DNA from: Leptodontidium sp. MPI-SDFR-AT-0119
Taxonomy: Eukaryota; Ascomycota; Leotiomycetes; Helotiales; Leptodontidiaceae
NCBI GenBank assembly: GCA_020726505.1
Contig: JAHLEZ010000016.1
Location: 62,001-126,000 of the forward strand
DNA: 64,000 nt
Direction of reading: 5' to 3'
The notes beneath the pieces are model-generated. The model had not been told where the DNA came from, searched no databases, and saw only the letters and a program-made list of their open reading frames with translations. Positions 14,564-26,411 of the stretch are shown here, in pieces (position 1 is the first letter of the stretch; each line of letters begins with the position of its first letter). The position numbers and the translations under genes are program-made.

Positions 14564-15382
14564 TTTGGATTGGTGCAGAAGTTTCGACACGAATCCGGGG
14601 CTGTTCGTGAGTGTGAGGAGCTTCGACATGTGCAAGCTACTCTTTGGGAGAAGATTAAGGGACGGTGGAGAGGCAGCGGCTGGGTATATAAGCGGAAAGG
14701 GATCGCGCCGGTCGCAGGAATGTGGAGCCACGGGATGGTTGTGTTGTGGTACAAGCGAGGGTGAAGCACTTTTGGTGTAAACAGTACGTATGATTGGTGG
14801 GTTCGCTGTCGCTGCCCAATCGAGCTAGCGCTAGCGCTAGCGGCATGCCCAGGGCGTGGCACAGGGCTGGCGGGTGCTGCTGCAAGGAACCCCTCAACCC
14901 CCCACTTGGCTTAGAATTCCAGGAACGTCAAAACTCTAACTTTTGCCGCTACTTTCGAGTACTAACACTTGATAAAACTCAGGGAAAAGCAGATATACTT
15001 ATTAATTTGGAATAATAAGTTCAGTAGCTAGAGAGTCTTGACATTTTTTTATTTAGTGGATATCTATTCGAGAATAAAGTTGGGAGGAGTACCTAGTCCC
15101 CTTAGAAGATTATCTAGCGCTGTTATTCATAGCTCATCTACATCACTTGAACCTGGATGCTCCAGGAAACTCGCAGGTCTGAGGATTGCTTCGATATAGA
15201 CAGCTCTGGCACAAGCACTCGTCACTTCCGAGTGACAAGAGCAGTGGAGGATTTCAGGCTCTCAATTTATGCCTCCTGGTGCTTCCTTCATCAACTACCC
15301 CAGCGAGTCGAGCTTCCAGCTGTCTTCCATCGAAGTGATTCCCTAAGAAACGCAAATTCCACAACTTCCTGAGCTCGCTCCA
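14564..15382. other. Intergenic region
   Basis: This lies between the 5' end of the GST gene and the 3' end of the reductase-like gene. No supported gene is seen. It contains a (GCTAGC) palindromic triplet at about 14823-14841, ending next to a GGCATGCC palindrome. Small frames on both strands have no recognisable motifs. The part next to 14563 presumably holds the GST promoter. Confidence 0.55.
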
Positions 15383-16075
15383 TCAATCCCTGATAACCAC
15401 AGCACTTTTGATGAAGAGTCCTTCAACTGCAGCCTTGACCAGGAATCTCGCCGCACTAGCAACACTCACGCTGTCGGACATGCGCATTCCACTACCCTTG
15501 GAATCCAGCGTCTGCACCTCCTTCGTGTCGGTCGACTTCTCCTTCTTCGGATCGTCGAATTCCAGCCTCGAGGCCCGCACAAGAGTCCAATCCATCTTCG
15601 TCAACCGGATCTCATTGTCGACGAGGTTGTGGTCCTCGAGTGCGTACTTGATGTTGGTCCAGCCCATGAATGCCTTGGAGAGCCACGGGAGGGCAGCCCA
15701 TGAATCGCCGGCACCCGCTGTCGACATGACCACAATGCGATGAATGCCAGCTTGCTCCAGCACCTCACAGACATTGGCGCACGAGTCGGCCAGCAAGCGG
15801 GGAGGTGAGAGAGGGGGCGCAAAAGGGCTTTCAGTCTTGCGGACTGTGTTCAATGTGATGATGGCCGCAGAAGGTGTGAGAGAAGGCTCGGCGGAGAGGG
15901 CGCTTTTTATATCGGACTTCGATAGCGGTGAGCCGGTGACGACGGTGAGGCCGGGACGAGGGGTGAGGCTGCCAGAGGTACGGACGAGGGCGACGGCGGT
16001 ATGGCCCTGAGAGAGTAATTCAGATACAACATGCTTGCCGGTGCGGCCCGTGGCGCCCAGGAGGAGGAAATGCAT
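15383..16075 (-). CDS. NAD(P)-binding, NmrA/atypical SDR family protein
   Basis: This is a single-exon frame of 230 residues starting MHFLLLGATGRTGKHVVSEL. The GATGRTG glycine motif at residues 7-13 is the GxxGxxG nucleotide-binding loop of atypical short-chain dehydrogenases and NmrA-like proteins. IVVMSTAGAGDSW follows at about residue 115, then WTLVRASRL, the usual later Rossmann strand. The length and order fit a one-domain NAD(P)-binding protein, acting either as a reductase/epimerase or as a redox-sensing regulator. A canonical YxxxK catalytic pair is not obvious, so a catalytic role is uncertain. It is intact and lies between the GST gene and the regulator gene, so it may be a cluster member. 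Confidence 0.88.
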   Translation of the reverse strand: MHFLLLGATGRTGKHVVSELLSQGHTAVALVRTSGSLTPRPGLTVVTGSPLSKSDIKSALSAEPSLTPSAAIITLNTVRKTESPFAPPLSPPRLLADSCANVCEVLEQAGIHRIVVMSTAGAGDSWAALPWLSKAFMGWTNIKYALEDHNLVDNEIRLTKMDWTLVRASRLEFDDPKKEKSTDTKEVQTLDSKGSGMRMSDSVSVASAARFLVKAAVEGLFIKSAVVIRD

Positions 16076-16855
16076 GGTGTTTCGACGATGAGGGGGATGT
16101 ACAGTTGAGGTTTCTCTGGCTGAGCCTGAGCCTGAGCCTGTGAGGAAGGAGACGAAGAAGCTTTCTTACGAAAGACGGAAAGGCGACGGGGTTGCTGACG
16201 CATTTATTTATAGAGGTTACCTATTGACTTAGACGCCACTAGATTCGAAATACAAGCTGATGGAATCCGCAGAGGCAGTCAGGGCCGTTGGATCACTCAC
16301 TGTCAACCTCCGTCTGCTGATTGGCCCGTTCGGTCCGCACGCTGCAAACGGAAGCAGCCGTTTATGCAAGTCATCCAATATATGTAAGTACTCGGAATCA
16401 AGACCCGCAAGCCACACGCCTCCAGCGCCACTACCTCGGACTGCGCTCGGGGATGCAATTGAGGGGTGAGCCGTGAGAGCGTAGCACGTGAGTGACAAAT
16501 AGAACTGAGTCTACTTCTTCTTCAACAGGCCCTTTCGTCTTCTTTTCTTCCTCGGGTAAGCAACACCGGGTATGCATGCATGCATGCTCAATTGTGCATT
16601 CAGAGCGTGAACAGGTAGGCTCCCCCCGCTGAACGTGTGGCGTCTGCATCCAGCTGCCTAAATTAGCCATCTCCGAGCGTATCCAACACGACCGTTGCAG
16701 CCTCACTCTCACTGACTAGGACGCTTTCTACTTACGAAGCAAGCCTATACCCCGTGGGGTGGCAGCAGGTACGTAGGTAGAGGTATATAAGAGAGGGTGT
16801 GTCTCCACGGCTCTTTCGAGCCTCTTCCACCTTGCTCTATTATAACCCTGCAAAA
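16076..16855. promoter_or_regulatory. Upstream region of reductase-like and regulator genes, with TATA box
   Basis: This intergenic stretch separates the divergent reductase-like gene (-) and AflR-like gene (+). A TATATAA box at 16784-16790 lies 66 bases upstream of the regulator ATG at 16856. An (ATGC)n microsatellite sits at 16572-16587. I looked for a Zn2Cys6 exon here (Cys-x2-Cys-x6-Cys) and found none. Confidence 0.5.
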
Positions 16856-17164
16856 ATGCCAAAAAGATTACAATACGACGACGACGACGACGACGACGAC
16901 TACTCGTTCAGGCCGGACTCGTTCTCGCTCCTCCACACGGCCAGTAGCCTGGGCCTGGGCCTGCCGGAGAGCGACACCGCGTGGATGTTTGAGACCAACA
17001 CCAACACCAACACCAACACCGACCCGACGCAGATGCAGTTTTCCGATTGGGTGTTTGGGACCGAGACCGACCCGACGCAGAGGACCTTCTCCGACTTTGG
17101 ATCCAGTGAGATGGATCTACAACCCCTACCCCTGAGTGAAAGTCGCCTCCATACCAACACCAAC
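16856..17164 (+). pseudogene. AflR-type regulator, 5' part, interrupted by hAT insertion
   Basis: The frame starts after a TATA box and CAAAAATG context. It encodes 103 residues: MPKRLQY, a run of eight Asp, an acidic and Ser-rich segment, then Thr-Asn repeats coded by ACCAAC triplet pairs. It breaks at base 17165 where a hAT element begins. The last eight bases, ACACCAAC, recur directly beyond the element at 24715-24722, and the Thr-Asn repeat continues there in the same phase. The two parts together make one frame of about 420 codons. No Zn2Cys6 domain is visible, so the intact protein may have been a regulator or co-regulator without that finger, or an upstream exon is lost. The gene is presumed dead. 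Confidence 0.75.
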
Positions 17165-17599
17165 TAGTGTTCACAATAGTATACTATTAGTATTACTAGC
17201 GCAGTATTGAGGCCTCTTTATACGTACCCCGTACGTATTAAAGGTCAAGTATATTACGGCCAGGGGGACTAATAATACTGTATTATACGGTAATATATTA
17301 ACCGTAGAGGCAAATACGGCGCTAGGCCCAAAAGAGATCTCTAACTGAAGACAACGTTAAACAATAAAATAACTGCGTATCGTATAACGTATTAGAAAGC
17401 ACTAAATTTACAGAGCATATAAAAGTAACGATATTTAAACGATATCTTAGAAAATAAACGTGACTAATTAATAAAACCTGAAATATTTAACACATAATTA
17501 AATCTAACCTTAAAAGACCTAGAAAGGATTATCTTAACTGCCCCTCACAAGAAGGAAAGACTGTGTAATTCGCAGATGACGTAATACTAGCTAGAATCT

Positions 17600-20130
17600 C
17601 TAGATTAGCCGTATTAACGTGTGTTGTCCCCGTGATCCAACTTTCTAAGTGTAGCTAATACTTTAAGCATTCTAGAGCTTCCACTAACTCAATTCCCATG
17701 CGATTCCGTCGGTCAATTATAGTAATTTTAGTGGCAGAGAAGAGGCGTTTGTATTCCGACGATATAGCTGGAATCGACAGTATGTCAAGCGCCATTCGAG
17801 AAAGAGTAAGGAAAGTATGCTATTAAGAGGCCTCTAACTACTAACTGCGGGGGTTATGATTATTAGTCGAATTGAGGGGAGGAGTAGAGACGTAAAGCTT
17901 ATATTCGTCGAATATAACCTTAGCTTGTTACTTGCGCTAGAGGTGAGCGATATAAGTGTTTTTTATTAGCTTTTCCGTAGGGGATTCGCGGAGAGGAGGA
18001 TAAGGGGTAAGCTCCTATTTACAAAAGTCTTAGAGTCAGTATATAAATTAGTACTTAGGGAGAAGCTAATTATAAATAACCACCTTATATTAATATTCTT
18101 AGAGCCGCTCTACCTTCACTTTTTATACCCCTAATTAGTCGGGATGTACTACCTTCTACTACTCTTTAAAATATTGCCACTTTTTAGTAGGATCGAGAAT
18201 TACCCGCCGTAACATAAGCAAGAGATTTATTTGTGAGGGCGTAATAATCGTTGAGTTTCGACTAGCCGGAGTTAATATAAGGTAAAAGGAATTTGTCGTC
18301 TTTATAAAGCTCTTTTCTATTCTTAAAGTAATCTAAAACAAACTCTATTACTAGGAGAACTCGGTCTAGCGTTACACTATAGCCTTTAGTAAAAAGAATA
18401 GCGTTATATATAGCCTAAAGAAAGAATTTGATCTTATGAAGCTCTACGAAGTCCTTTACTATTAAACGATTAAGGGGTTTAATAATATCTAGATACTGAA
18501 TATATAACTTAAATAGCGCTTTTTAGATATTTATATCGTTTAAAACACTTACTAGCTTATATATAAACGTCTATTTTATCCTGTTATCTCTTAGAAGCTT
18601 CTTTTAACTCATTTATAGCTAATAACTATTCTTTAAAGGACTACGACTAAATCTAATGGCGTAATTATAAGCTTTCCTAATAGCCCCTTTCTTTCGCCAC
18701 AACGCGAACTTAAGTTCTATGACTGTTCTTGTTATATAATTATTATTATGATCTACGAGAGCTTTATCTTCAGTCTTAAAGAAAAAGGAATCGCCGGTGA
18801 AGTTAAGTATATGGCCGTGGCAGCGTAATTTATACTCGTCGGGGTTATAATCGATGTAAAGATCTTCAAAAAAGGTCTAAAAAGTGAAGATGTCAATTTG
18901 GCGCTAAGCTTCTTTGGGCAGGCGGTGAGATATTGCCACTAATTAGAGGCCAAAGAATTTAAGGGGTACGAAGCTTAACTTATAGGTAAAAAACCTCCTT
19001 AATATAATATCATTGACGCTCGCATTATTTATAATGAAGTAGCCAATTCTCTTACTAATCTGCCAGTCCTTTATAACCTCTATTATCGCCTTCGTAAGGT
19101 TCTCTTAATTATAGTTTCTTTAAATTTCTTTAATTGAGAGAGGCTTAGTTACTAATTTACTGTCTTCGCTAATATAATACGCAATTTAGCCTATAATCGG
19201 ATGGCCGTTAGTAGAAACTACAAGATTATAGCTAATATAGACTAGAGACTTAGCCTTCTGAATAGAGGCTCTTTTCTTCTCCTTCTTACCTTAAAAAGCA
19301 CGAAGAATTTATTTTTTAATTATGTTATTAAAGGTAAGTAGCCAGCTCTTAGTGTCTTTATTAACGTATACTATTATAGCTCGGAATTCTTCACTTTCTA
19401 CTAACGACAGAGAGAGAGAATTAGCGGCGAATTAACGTACTATTAAGAGCTTAAGAACGTGGGGATCGACTTTATACTTATTTGCGACAGGCTTTAGAGT
19501 CTTTATTTAACGCTTTTTATAACCTCTAGTCTCTATAATAGACGCTATAGCTTTCTCGATAGCTCCCTGTACACGCTGTTTCTTTTCCTGTCGTAGAGAG
19601 TCTTTAGTGATTCCGTGCCGCTCTCGAAGGTGAGAATAGATGATTTTAGTGCCTTTAAATTCCCTATAACGACTAGAATAGAGTCCACAACGCTATTCAG
19701 TTTAGTTATTCTTATTATAATATATATAGTTTAGATTAGAGCTCGGCATATATTTCTAAATATAAGAAGTTCAGTGGCGTTACTCTTTCTTATTTATAAG
19801 TAAGTCATCTTGTCGTTAATTGCTTATATCGTTTAGAACTATATTAAAAGGGTCTTAAGAGAAGGAATTAGTAAGTTAGCTTTTGTCTTAGGACTTAGTA
19901 AGAGAAGCGCTAGAGATTAAATTAATAATCTCTTTTAATATATTGTTAATTTCTTTAATTAACTCTTCTTACTTCAAATCCTCCTTAGTAACGAATTCTA
20001 AAGAAGAATCAGATAGAGCGTTAAATAGAATTAAAAACAAATTAGACGATTAAGACGACTAAGACGATATAGTAGCGTATAATAAAGGAGAGAAGTATAG
20101 AATTAAGAGAATATTAGACGAAGATTTACT
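17600..20130 (-). pseudogene. hAT transposase relic of transposon A
   Basis: Reading the minus strand through many stops shows pieces in the right order. The central LYIDYNPDEYKLRCHGHILN (around 18855-18800) resembles the RRLRCAGHIINL block of fungal hAT transposases. Near the C-terminus, LDILSIPAISSEYKRLFSAT (around 17790-17730) matches the hATC dimerisation domain (ALDxLSIPAMSAExERxFSS). Stops and TA-rich codons throughout indicate RIP. It is non-functional. Confidence 0.65.
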
Positions 20131-20429
20131 TGATAATAATAATATTATAGTAAGGGAAATACTAGAAATTATATAGATTTGAAGGTAAGTATACTTTATT
20201 AGGTTATTTCCGAGATTCCGTGGCCTTAAGTATTAAGTAAGCCTCTTTTTTACTGTGGAACTAACTAATTTCTATATCTAGGATCCCCTCACCTCATACT
20301 AAAGCTGTATCCTCCTCTTTAAATAGTTAAAATACGAGTCTATAATAATCCTTATCTCCTCTGAGTTACCTTAATATTAAAATCAGTCTATTTTCTAACT
20401 TAAATATTAATGGTTTTAAAGCCTAAGAG

Positions 20430-23400
20430 CAGGCTGGCCACTAAGTCAGTCGAGATAAGCCAACTAAATCAGCTGCGCGCTTTAACGTCAGCTAGTTAGT
20501 TTAAATATATTATTAAACACGCTAGTTAGTTGAAGATATTTAGATTAGTTGCTTATAAGTTAATATATATATTTTTAGTGATTTTTGAATAAGGAGTAGT
20601 GTAATATTTACCTTTTTTAGAGAGGTGTTATAATGCCCGGGATATTTTTGGTAGGGGCGGCCGCCTCGCTGAGCTAGCTTCTAGGCCTCTGATTAGTAGA
20701 TATTATGACTAAGCACAACCTTTAGGAAAGTTTGAATACTTAGATTATAGAATTATACGTATTTTTATTATTTATCGTTATAACCTCAATAAAATGGCTT
20801 TATCTCACGCATCCACTATTGATTTGTTCGATATAGACGAAAATATAACATCTATAGCACCTTCTCGAGTTATTCCGAACGTTCTAGCTCAAATAATAGG
20901 CAAGTCGACGCCTAAAGGGCCGCTCTAGCCAAAGGTGTTACGGGACTAATATAAGAGGCTTATACCACACTATAATAAGCTCTACAACCCCTTCTAGCCT
21001 CAAAAGGAGAGTAACAAAATAGACTACTCTTTATACGACTTTAGAGAGCCTCTCTTTGACGATCGGAAGCTATACCCCCAGAGATTTGCAAGAGGAATAG
21101 TACTAGTAGGAGCCTCTAAGAGATCAAGAACCGTTTAGGTGTAGAAGCTTGGCTATACTCTGTCAAATACTCTTAAGGCTAAGAATCTAGTGTATTAGTG
21201 TTACAAGCTTTATATATATTTCCTATATAAATCTATAAAGTACTTAACTAATTAAGTAGGCCATCACGATGAGGTCTTTAGCCGCGAGTTAGAATTTCAC
21301 TTCAACGCTAATACTCTTAATAATACAAAGCGCTATTTCTACGAAAAGTATATATTAAACAAAAGAGGAGATATATAAAAGTAAAAGAGTATAACGGAGA
21401 CGTTTTAAGCGTTCGGAATAGTTAATAATGCGTATGATTAGGTTATCCCTTTTCGTTAGTAAGAGTTCTATAATGCCTTCCTTGAATAGATCATCTGCGA
21501 AGGCGTAAAACACTGCAAAGTAGCCTCTAAACGACTGATCTAGTACTTTAAAATCGCCAGTATAGATGTTGCAAAAGCTATACCTTCGTTATACTCTATT
21601 ATAAAGAGCTGGATTCACAAATACTTCGCGCACTTTGAACTTACGGTTATTAAAGAGATTTGCAACGCTAAGTTTAGGGTTACTATTACCTTTGACGGCT
21701 GGGGATCTAAGAGAGAGAAGATCAGTGTGCTTAGTGTTATTATATACTTTATTAATTATGACTATCAGGGTGTTACACGCTTGATTAGGCTTCTTGAGCT
21801 GCTAGGCTATAGTAAGACTAGTGTTAGTATATATCCCCTTCCTTAATACTCTCTTTAAGGCTTACCTTTTATAGAATAGTACTTTATCCTCCTCCTTTTA
21901 CTTGAACGATTCGGAATTACAAAACACAACCTTAGTTAGTTCGTCCTTAATAATACGACAAATAATGATACTACTCTCGTAGAGCTTGGCTAATAGTAGG
22001 GATTTAATCCCGAAGAGAAAAGATTACGCTGTATAAGCCACGTATTTAACTTTATCGCTAGAGTATACTTATTCGGTCAAGATAAGGCTTCATTCAATCG
22101 AGACTATAAGGAGGTTAGCCCTGAAGGTAGACGTTAGCTTTAGAGGCGCCGTAGAGAGGTTAGAAAGCTACACAACTTAGTATAACACGTGCTAGCTTTA
22201 AGAAAGCGTACAGAGCTATTTATAGACCTCTAAATAACACTTAATACTGGCAAGGCTGAAGGCAAGGAGTGGAAGCTTGTTATTAACGGAGGAGTACGCT
22301 GGAATGTTATATACTCGATGATTCGTCGCGGTCTTAAATTACGTGAAGCTCTTAACGTATACGCCTTCAAACTACGTGTTTCTATAGAGCCTCTAGATTA
22401 AGAGATATTTGCTAACGACTACTTGTCGCCATTAGAATGGGAGACCTTAGAAGTGATTATGGACTAACTGGAACCGCTATTCCGACTTACTAAAGACCTC
22501 GAAGGCAACGCGGACTTATAAGAAGAGGGAGATACGCTATCTCATAAAGCTCTTTAAGAGACGTTACTGTGTTTAGAGCATATTCTTGGCCACTTTAAAG
22601 AGCTAGAGCTACGAGCTAAACGCGGAGAGTTCAACGAACACGAAGGTATATAACAGTTTATTACTTTAGCTTAGGAAGTTACCTTAAAATAGTACAAAAA
22701 GACCGACAATTCTGTTACGTGGCAAGCCTCGATAGTGCTCCACCCTGGCTTTAAATAGTCCTTTTTTGAAAAGAATTAAACTGGAAATATGGCTTCTTTT
22801 GTGTTAAATAGAAAGGCCTCATTTAAGAGGTTATAGGAGAACGAATATAAATCACCTAGAAATACTCGTGACGCTACTCTTTCCCCTGAGCCTACTAATT
22901 AACAGTAACCTCCACGCTCTCTTTTAAGAGATATTGTTACAAACGCTAGACCGATACTAAAGCGCGTTACTCTAACGATTACAGGTCGTAGAGATTAATA
23001 CTATTAGTATCTCCAAGAGGGGCTAGTTAACGGAATCAGTGCGTTAGAGTACTAGAAACAAAAGGAGAAGGAATAGCCTAAATTAGTAGCAATGGCGTTT
23101 GATTTTCTAGCTATTTTAGCTATAAGCTCTGAGTGTGAGCGAATATTCTCGTCCTACGTAAAGTAAACAATTGCAAAGAGCTCTTAATTATTAAGAACAA
23201 CTTTATAGTACCAGGAATACTTGAAAAATTAGGTTAATAGGAGAGCAATTGTGTTTGCTAGCGCTTATAAAGCTGTACTTCTCGATATATAATATATTTT
23301 ATTTTTAGAACTAACTTATTAGCTCTTAAATATCTCAATAGTCAGTTAATTAGTTACAGCGATTTTACGTTAGTTAGTAAGTTGTGAATATATCTTCAAC

Positions 23401-23434
23401 TAATAATTAACTGACTGACTTAGTGGCCAGCCTG
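20430..23434 (+). mobile_element. hAT-superfamily transposon B nested in A (3,005 bp)
   Basis: The terminal inverted repeats begin CAGGCTGGCCACTAAGTCAG on the left and CAGGCTGGCCACTAAGTCAG read inward from the right. The flanking 8-bp duplications CCTAAGAG at 20422-20429 and 23435-23442 are identical. The length and plus-strand transposase fit a single full-length element with many point mutations. It was inserted into transposon A after A had split the regulator gene. Confidence 0.9.
20790..23290 (+). pseudogene. hAT transposase relic of transposon B
   Basis: The plus-strand translation with stops shows TFDGWGSKREKISVLSVIIY (around 21690-21750), the conserved DGWxSxR...S block of fungal hAT (Restless-like) transposases with the first catalytic Asp. 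Near the 3' end, AFDFLAILAISSECERIFSS (23096-23155) is the hATC dimerisation domain. Numerous TAG and TAA codons replace Gln and Trp positions. It is non-functional, consistent with RIP. Confidence 0.75.
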
Positions 23435-23505
23435 CCTAAGAGGAAGTTTTAAGGGGCGGGAAAGGTCTAAAGGGGTTAGAGGGTGGGCATAATATATATC
23501 CTTAT

Positions 23506-24061
23506 TGTTACGACCTAGGATCGTACCCCTGATATAGTCGAATAGCTAAATTAGCCTCCAACTAATTCATGTACCCTTTTGGGCCCGCTGGCCCGGTGGT
23601 AAAGCTATTCACCTACCGGTCGTACTGCCATGAGCGTCAGTCGTCACAAATGAATTAGTTAACATAGTCGCTACCTTCTGAATTCGGTTGGACCGGTGAG
23701 GAGATGCGGCTGAAATTCGGTCACCGTCTAAGACTTATTCCACGTTAGTATAGGCCCTTTGGCATGCGGGGGCACCGTCTCGACTATACTAAGAATAAGC
23801 GAGGCCACAAAGAATTATAGAAAACTATATAGGTTGAAGAAACCCTGGCAGTCACCTAATAAACGTAGTAGCGGCGCCTACCGGTTTCGGGGACGAAACC
23901 GATCTAAAGGTGGGGTAATGTTACGACCTAGGATCGTACCCCTAATATAGTCGAATAGCTGAATTGGCCTCCAACTAATTCATGTACCCTTTTGGGCCCG
24001 CTGGCCCGGTAGTAAAGCTATTCACCTACCGGTCGTACTGCCATGAGCGTCAGTCGTCACA
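23506..24061 (+). mobile_element. TRIM-type miniature LTR retroelement (556 bp)
   Basis: Two nearly identical 143-bp direct repeats (23506-23648 and 23919-24061) start TGTTACGACC and end GTCGTCACA, so they have the TG...CA ends of LTRs. The whole unit is flanked by the 5-bp duplication CTTAT (23501-23505 and 24062-24066). The 270-bp interior has no coding capacity but ends in the purine-rich tract AAAGGTGGGG just before the right LTR, like a polypurine tract. This matches a non-autonomous terminal-repeat retrotransposon in miniature. The two LTRs differ at only a few G/A positions, so it is fairly young. It sits in transposon A. Confidence 0.88.
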
Positions 24062-24722
24062 CTTATATCTAATATTAAGCTGGGCTTGTAAATCTATTAA
24101 TATTACACTTAAAAATAAGTATTATAATATCCGAATCACAAATCTAAGGGGTGGCGGATACTTGGAGGTCATAGATGGACGTATATCCTCATTTCTACAC
24201 GAACTCAGGATATATTTAAGCAATTAAATCTAGCCGAATCACCACCGAATCACACTTAAATCAAGGCAATACGAATACCTAGGATATAAACGAAAAGGTT
24301 AGGTATACTTTAATAATTAAGGAAATAAAAGGATAATATCCGAATAGTCAATTTACGGTTCTGGCCTCTCTTTATAATACCTTAGCCTGAAACTCTCTTA
24401 TAATTTAAGTGAGAAAATTAGGAGATATCTTTAAAAGGAAAGGAGGTCTTAAGTAAGTCCCTAGCCCCTTCTAGCCCCCTTAATTACGAAGTTGAAGCTC
24501 TATTTCTATGGCTAATAACCTCTAGTTTACCCCTCCATTTACCCCGCATTCCGTATTTTCGTATACGTTGCAGTAGTAACTAATATTCAAATATCATATA
24601 GTTACAGTACCGTATTTTTGAATTAATATTATTACTACGACGTATTTTTTAAGCCGTACGGTTACTACTAAAGTGGGGGGTATCAAAATACTGCATATAC
24701 TATTGCGAACACTGACACCAAC

Positions 24723-25676
24723 ACCAACACCAACACAAACACCAACACAAACACCAACACAAACACCAACACCAGCGCCGATCTCCTCGCCGGTCATGAC
24801 CTGTCCGCAGCTTACCAGACGTCGAATGGCTCCTCCTTATCCGTATCGACGTCGGCCTCGTCCGCAATGTTTTTATGGTCGTCGTCCTCCTCTCCTCGCG
24901 TCCCGGTCGCCGTTGAGGCTCTACCGCACACCGGGCAAGTCAATCTCTGTAGCTCTCGGTGCCGGTCAGAGACGTGCCTCGCAGCAGCTCTTCGTTCCCT
25001 GACAGCCCTGCACATAGCCCACTCAGCATGCCTGAGTGCCCATCAAGAAGCCCCAACGGTGCAGCAGGCCCGGAAGATGGAGACAGTGCTGTCCACGAAT
25101 AAGGATGTCATCGCCAGCATGGCTCCGATTCTGGCCTGCTTCTGCTCGGGCAAGTCGCTGGTGCAGCTGCTGCTGCTCAGCATCTGCGGCAACCTCATCG
25201 CCTGGAACAGGGCCATAATCAGCGCCGATCTCGAGCCAGGCCCAGGCGACCCCTTCTCCTCCGCCGGCTCGGGCTCTCTGCCAGCCGGCCCGGCCCAGCA
25301 GGCGCCTCGGGCCCGTGAGCTCCCCCAACCTATCACCATCGGCCAGCACCAGATCAACGGCAAGCTGGGCCGAGCCCTCCACGCGCAGGTCATGGCCGGC
25401 GAGTTGCGCATTCTCGAGGGCCTCGTCGATGCTCTGTCCCGCCGCTTATGCGAGGCGTCACGATCAGATGGCGCTGGCGCCTCTCCCGCCTCCACCACCC
25501 ACTCGAGGAATCTCAGCAGCCGCGGCGCCACAACTTCCCGCGATATCCCCCCTTCGTCTTCGCAGCAGTCAAAATCTCTCTCGCACGTCGTGCACCGCCA
25601 TATCATCTCATCGCTGCGGACACGGCTGGAGAATACGCGGGCGAAGATTTTCTCTGGGTTAGGGCAAGCAGCCTAA
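24723..25676 (+). pseudogene. AflR-type regulator, 3' part (aflatoxin-regulatory-domain-like)
   Basis: This is the continuation of the gene begun at 16856, in the same phase after one ACACCAAC duplication is removed. Thr-Asn repeats come first, then a Ser-rich segment, then CLAAALRSLTALHIAHSACL. METVLSTNKDVIASMAPILA follows, leading into CSGKSLVQLLLLSICGNLIAW, the pattern of the C-terminal regulatory domain of AflR-like proteins. Near the C-terminus, AQVMAGELRILEGLVDAL is typical too. It is open for 317 codons and GC-rich, so it has not suffered RIP itself. The in-frame ATG at 24867 could give a truncated product if a promoter exists in the transposon, but a functional regulator is unlikely. 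Confidence 0.75.
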
Positions 25677-26411
25677 TCGGTCTGCAGTAGGTAGAGTAGA
25701 GTGGGTTTCTGGCGATTGTTAGAGAGAGGGAAAGAAGGGACGTAACTATTATGATACTCTTTTAGACACTTATAGAAGTGAAACAAGTCTGTTAAGCAAG
25801 CTAGATTAGAGAGTGACAGAATCTGTTGCTTTTTTGCAGAGTATATTAAATTCTTATCGAGAATAAAAAAAATATAAAAAATATAAAAAATGTTTATATT
25901 TGCACGCGCGGCAGCCTTGCGTAACGACTTCGTGGTCAGTAATCCCGCAGAAGGATTACAATCATTCTAGCATAATCAATTCAGAGCCCAGGCTTTCACT
26001 TTGTAAGGTGTGTACGGAGATAAGTAGAAGCAGGATGTGACGCTTGCTCCAAAAAGACGGCGGTCACGTGTAACTGCGGCCTCTCATACTAATGCGATAT
26101 ATAAAGATAATAAGAGTCTCTTAGAATTTATAATTACAAAGGAAAGAAGTAAGAAGAAAAGAGCTTTATATATAAAGGAAGAAGCTTTAAGAGGTCGACT
26201 AATCTCGGTAAAGCTTAGCTAATTAAGTAATCGGAAATGAGTGAAAATGAGGCTCCTTTAGCGGCGGCGTTGAGCCGTCATAGAGCTCGCTTATAATAAC
26301 TTAATTACGAAGATAACAAAAGCTGCAATTTTCTTTATAAATTATAAATATAAAGCTGTTATTTACAAGAAACTTAACGTTATTATTAAGAATAATAATA
26401 TAACTCGTATT
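25677..26411. other. No gene; transition into TA-rich repeats
   Basis: This includes the 3' flank of the regulator, an A-rich stretch with AATATAAAAA repeats (about 25865-25890) and the beginning of RIP-like sequence. I see no supported coding region. A 61-codon frame at 26037-26222 is Lys/Arg-rich by composition only. Confidence 0.55.

Larger units (their letters stand above)
17165..24714 (-). mobile_element. hAT-superfamily transposon A (7.55 kb with nested insertions)
   Basis: The left terminus reads TAGTGTTCACAATAGTATA. The right terminus, read inward, is CAGTGTTCGCAATAGTATA. They differ only by changes such as C to T. The element is flanked by the 8-bp duplication ACACCAAC (17157-17164 and 24715-24722), the hAT hallmark. 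Its own transposase is on the minus strand and heavily mutated. It contains transposon B (20430-23434) and a TRIM (23506-24061). Without these and their duplications it is about 3.98 kb. Confidence 0.85.

Noticed and set aside
16900..17174. Two minus-strand frames over the regulator 5' part
   Set aside because: Shadows of the Thr-Asn repeat codons; the plus frame has the TATA box and start context.
24594..24797. Minus-strand frame rich in VGVCVGV repeats
   Set aside because: Reverse reading of the ACCAAC/ACAAAC repeat of the regulator gene and of the hAT end.
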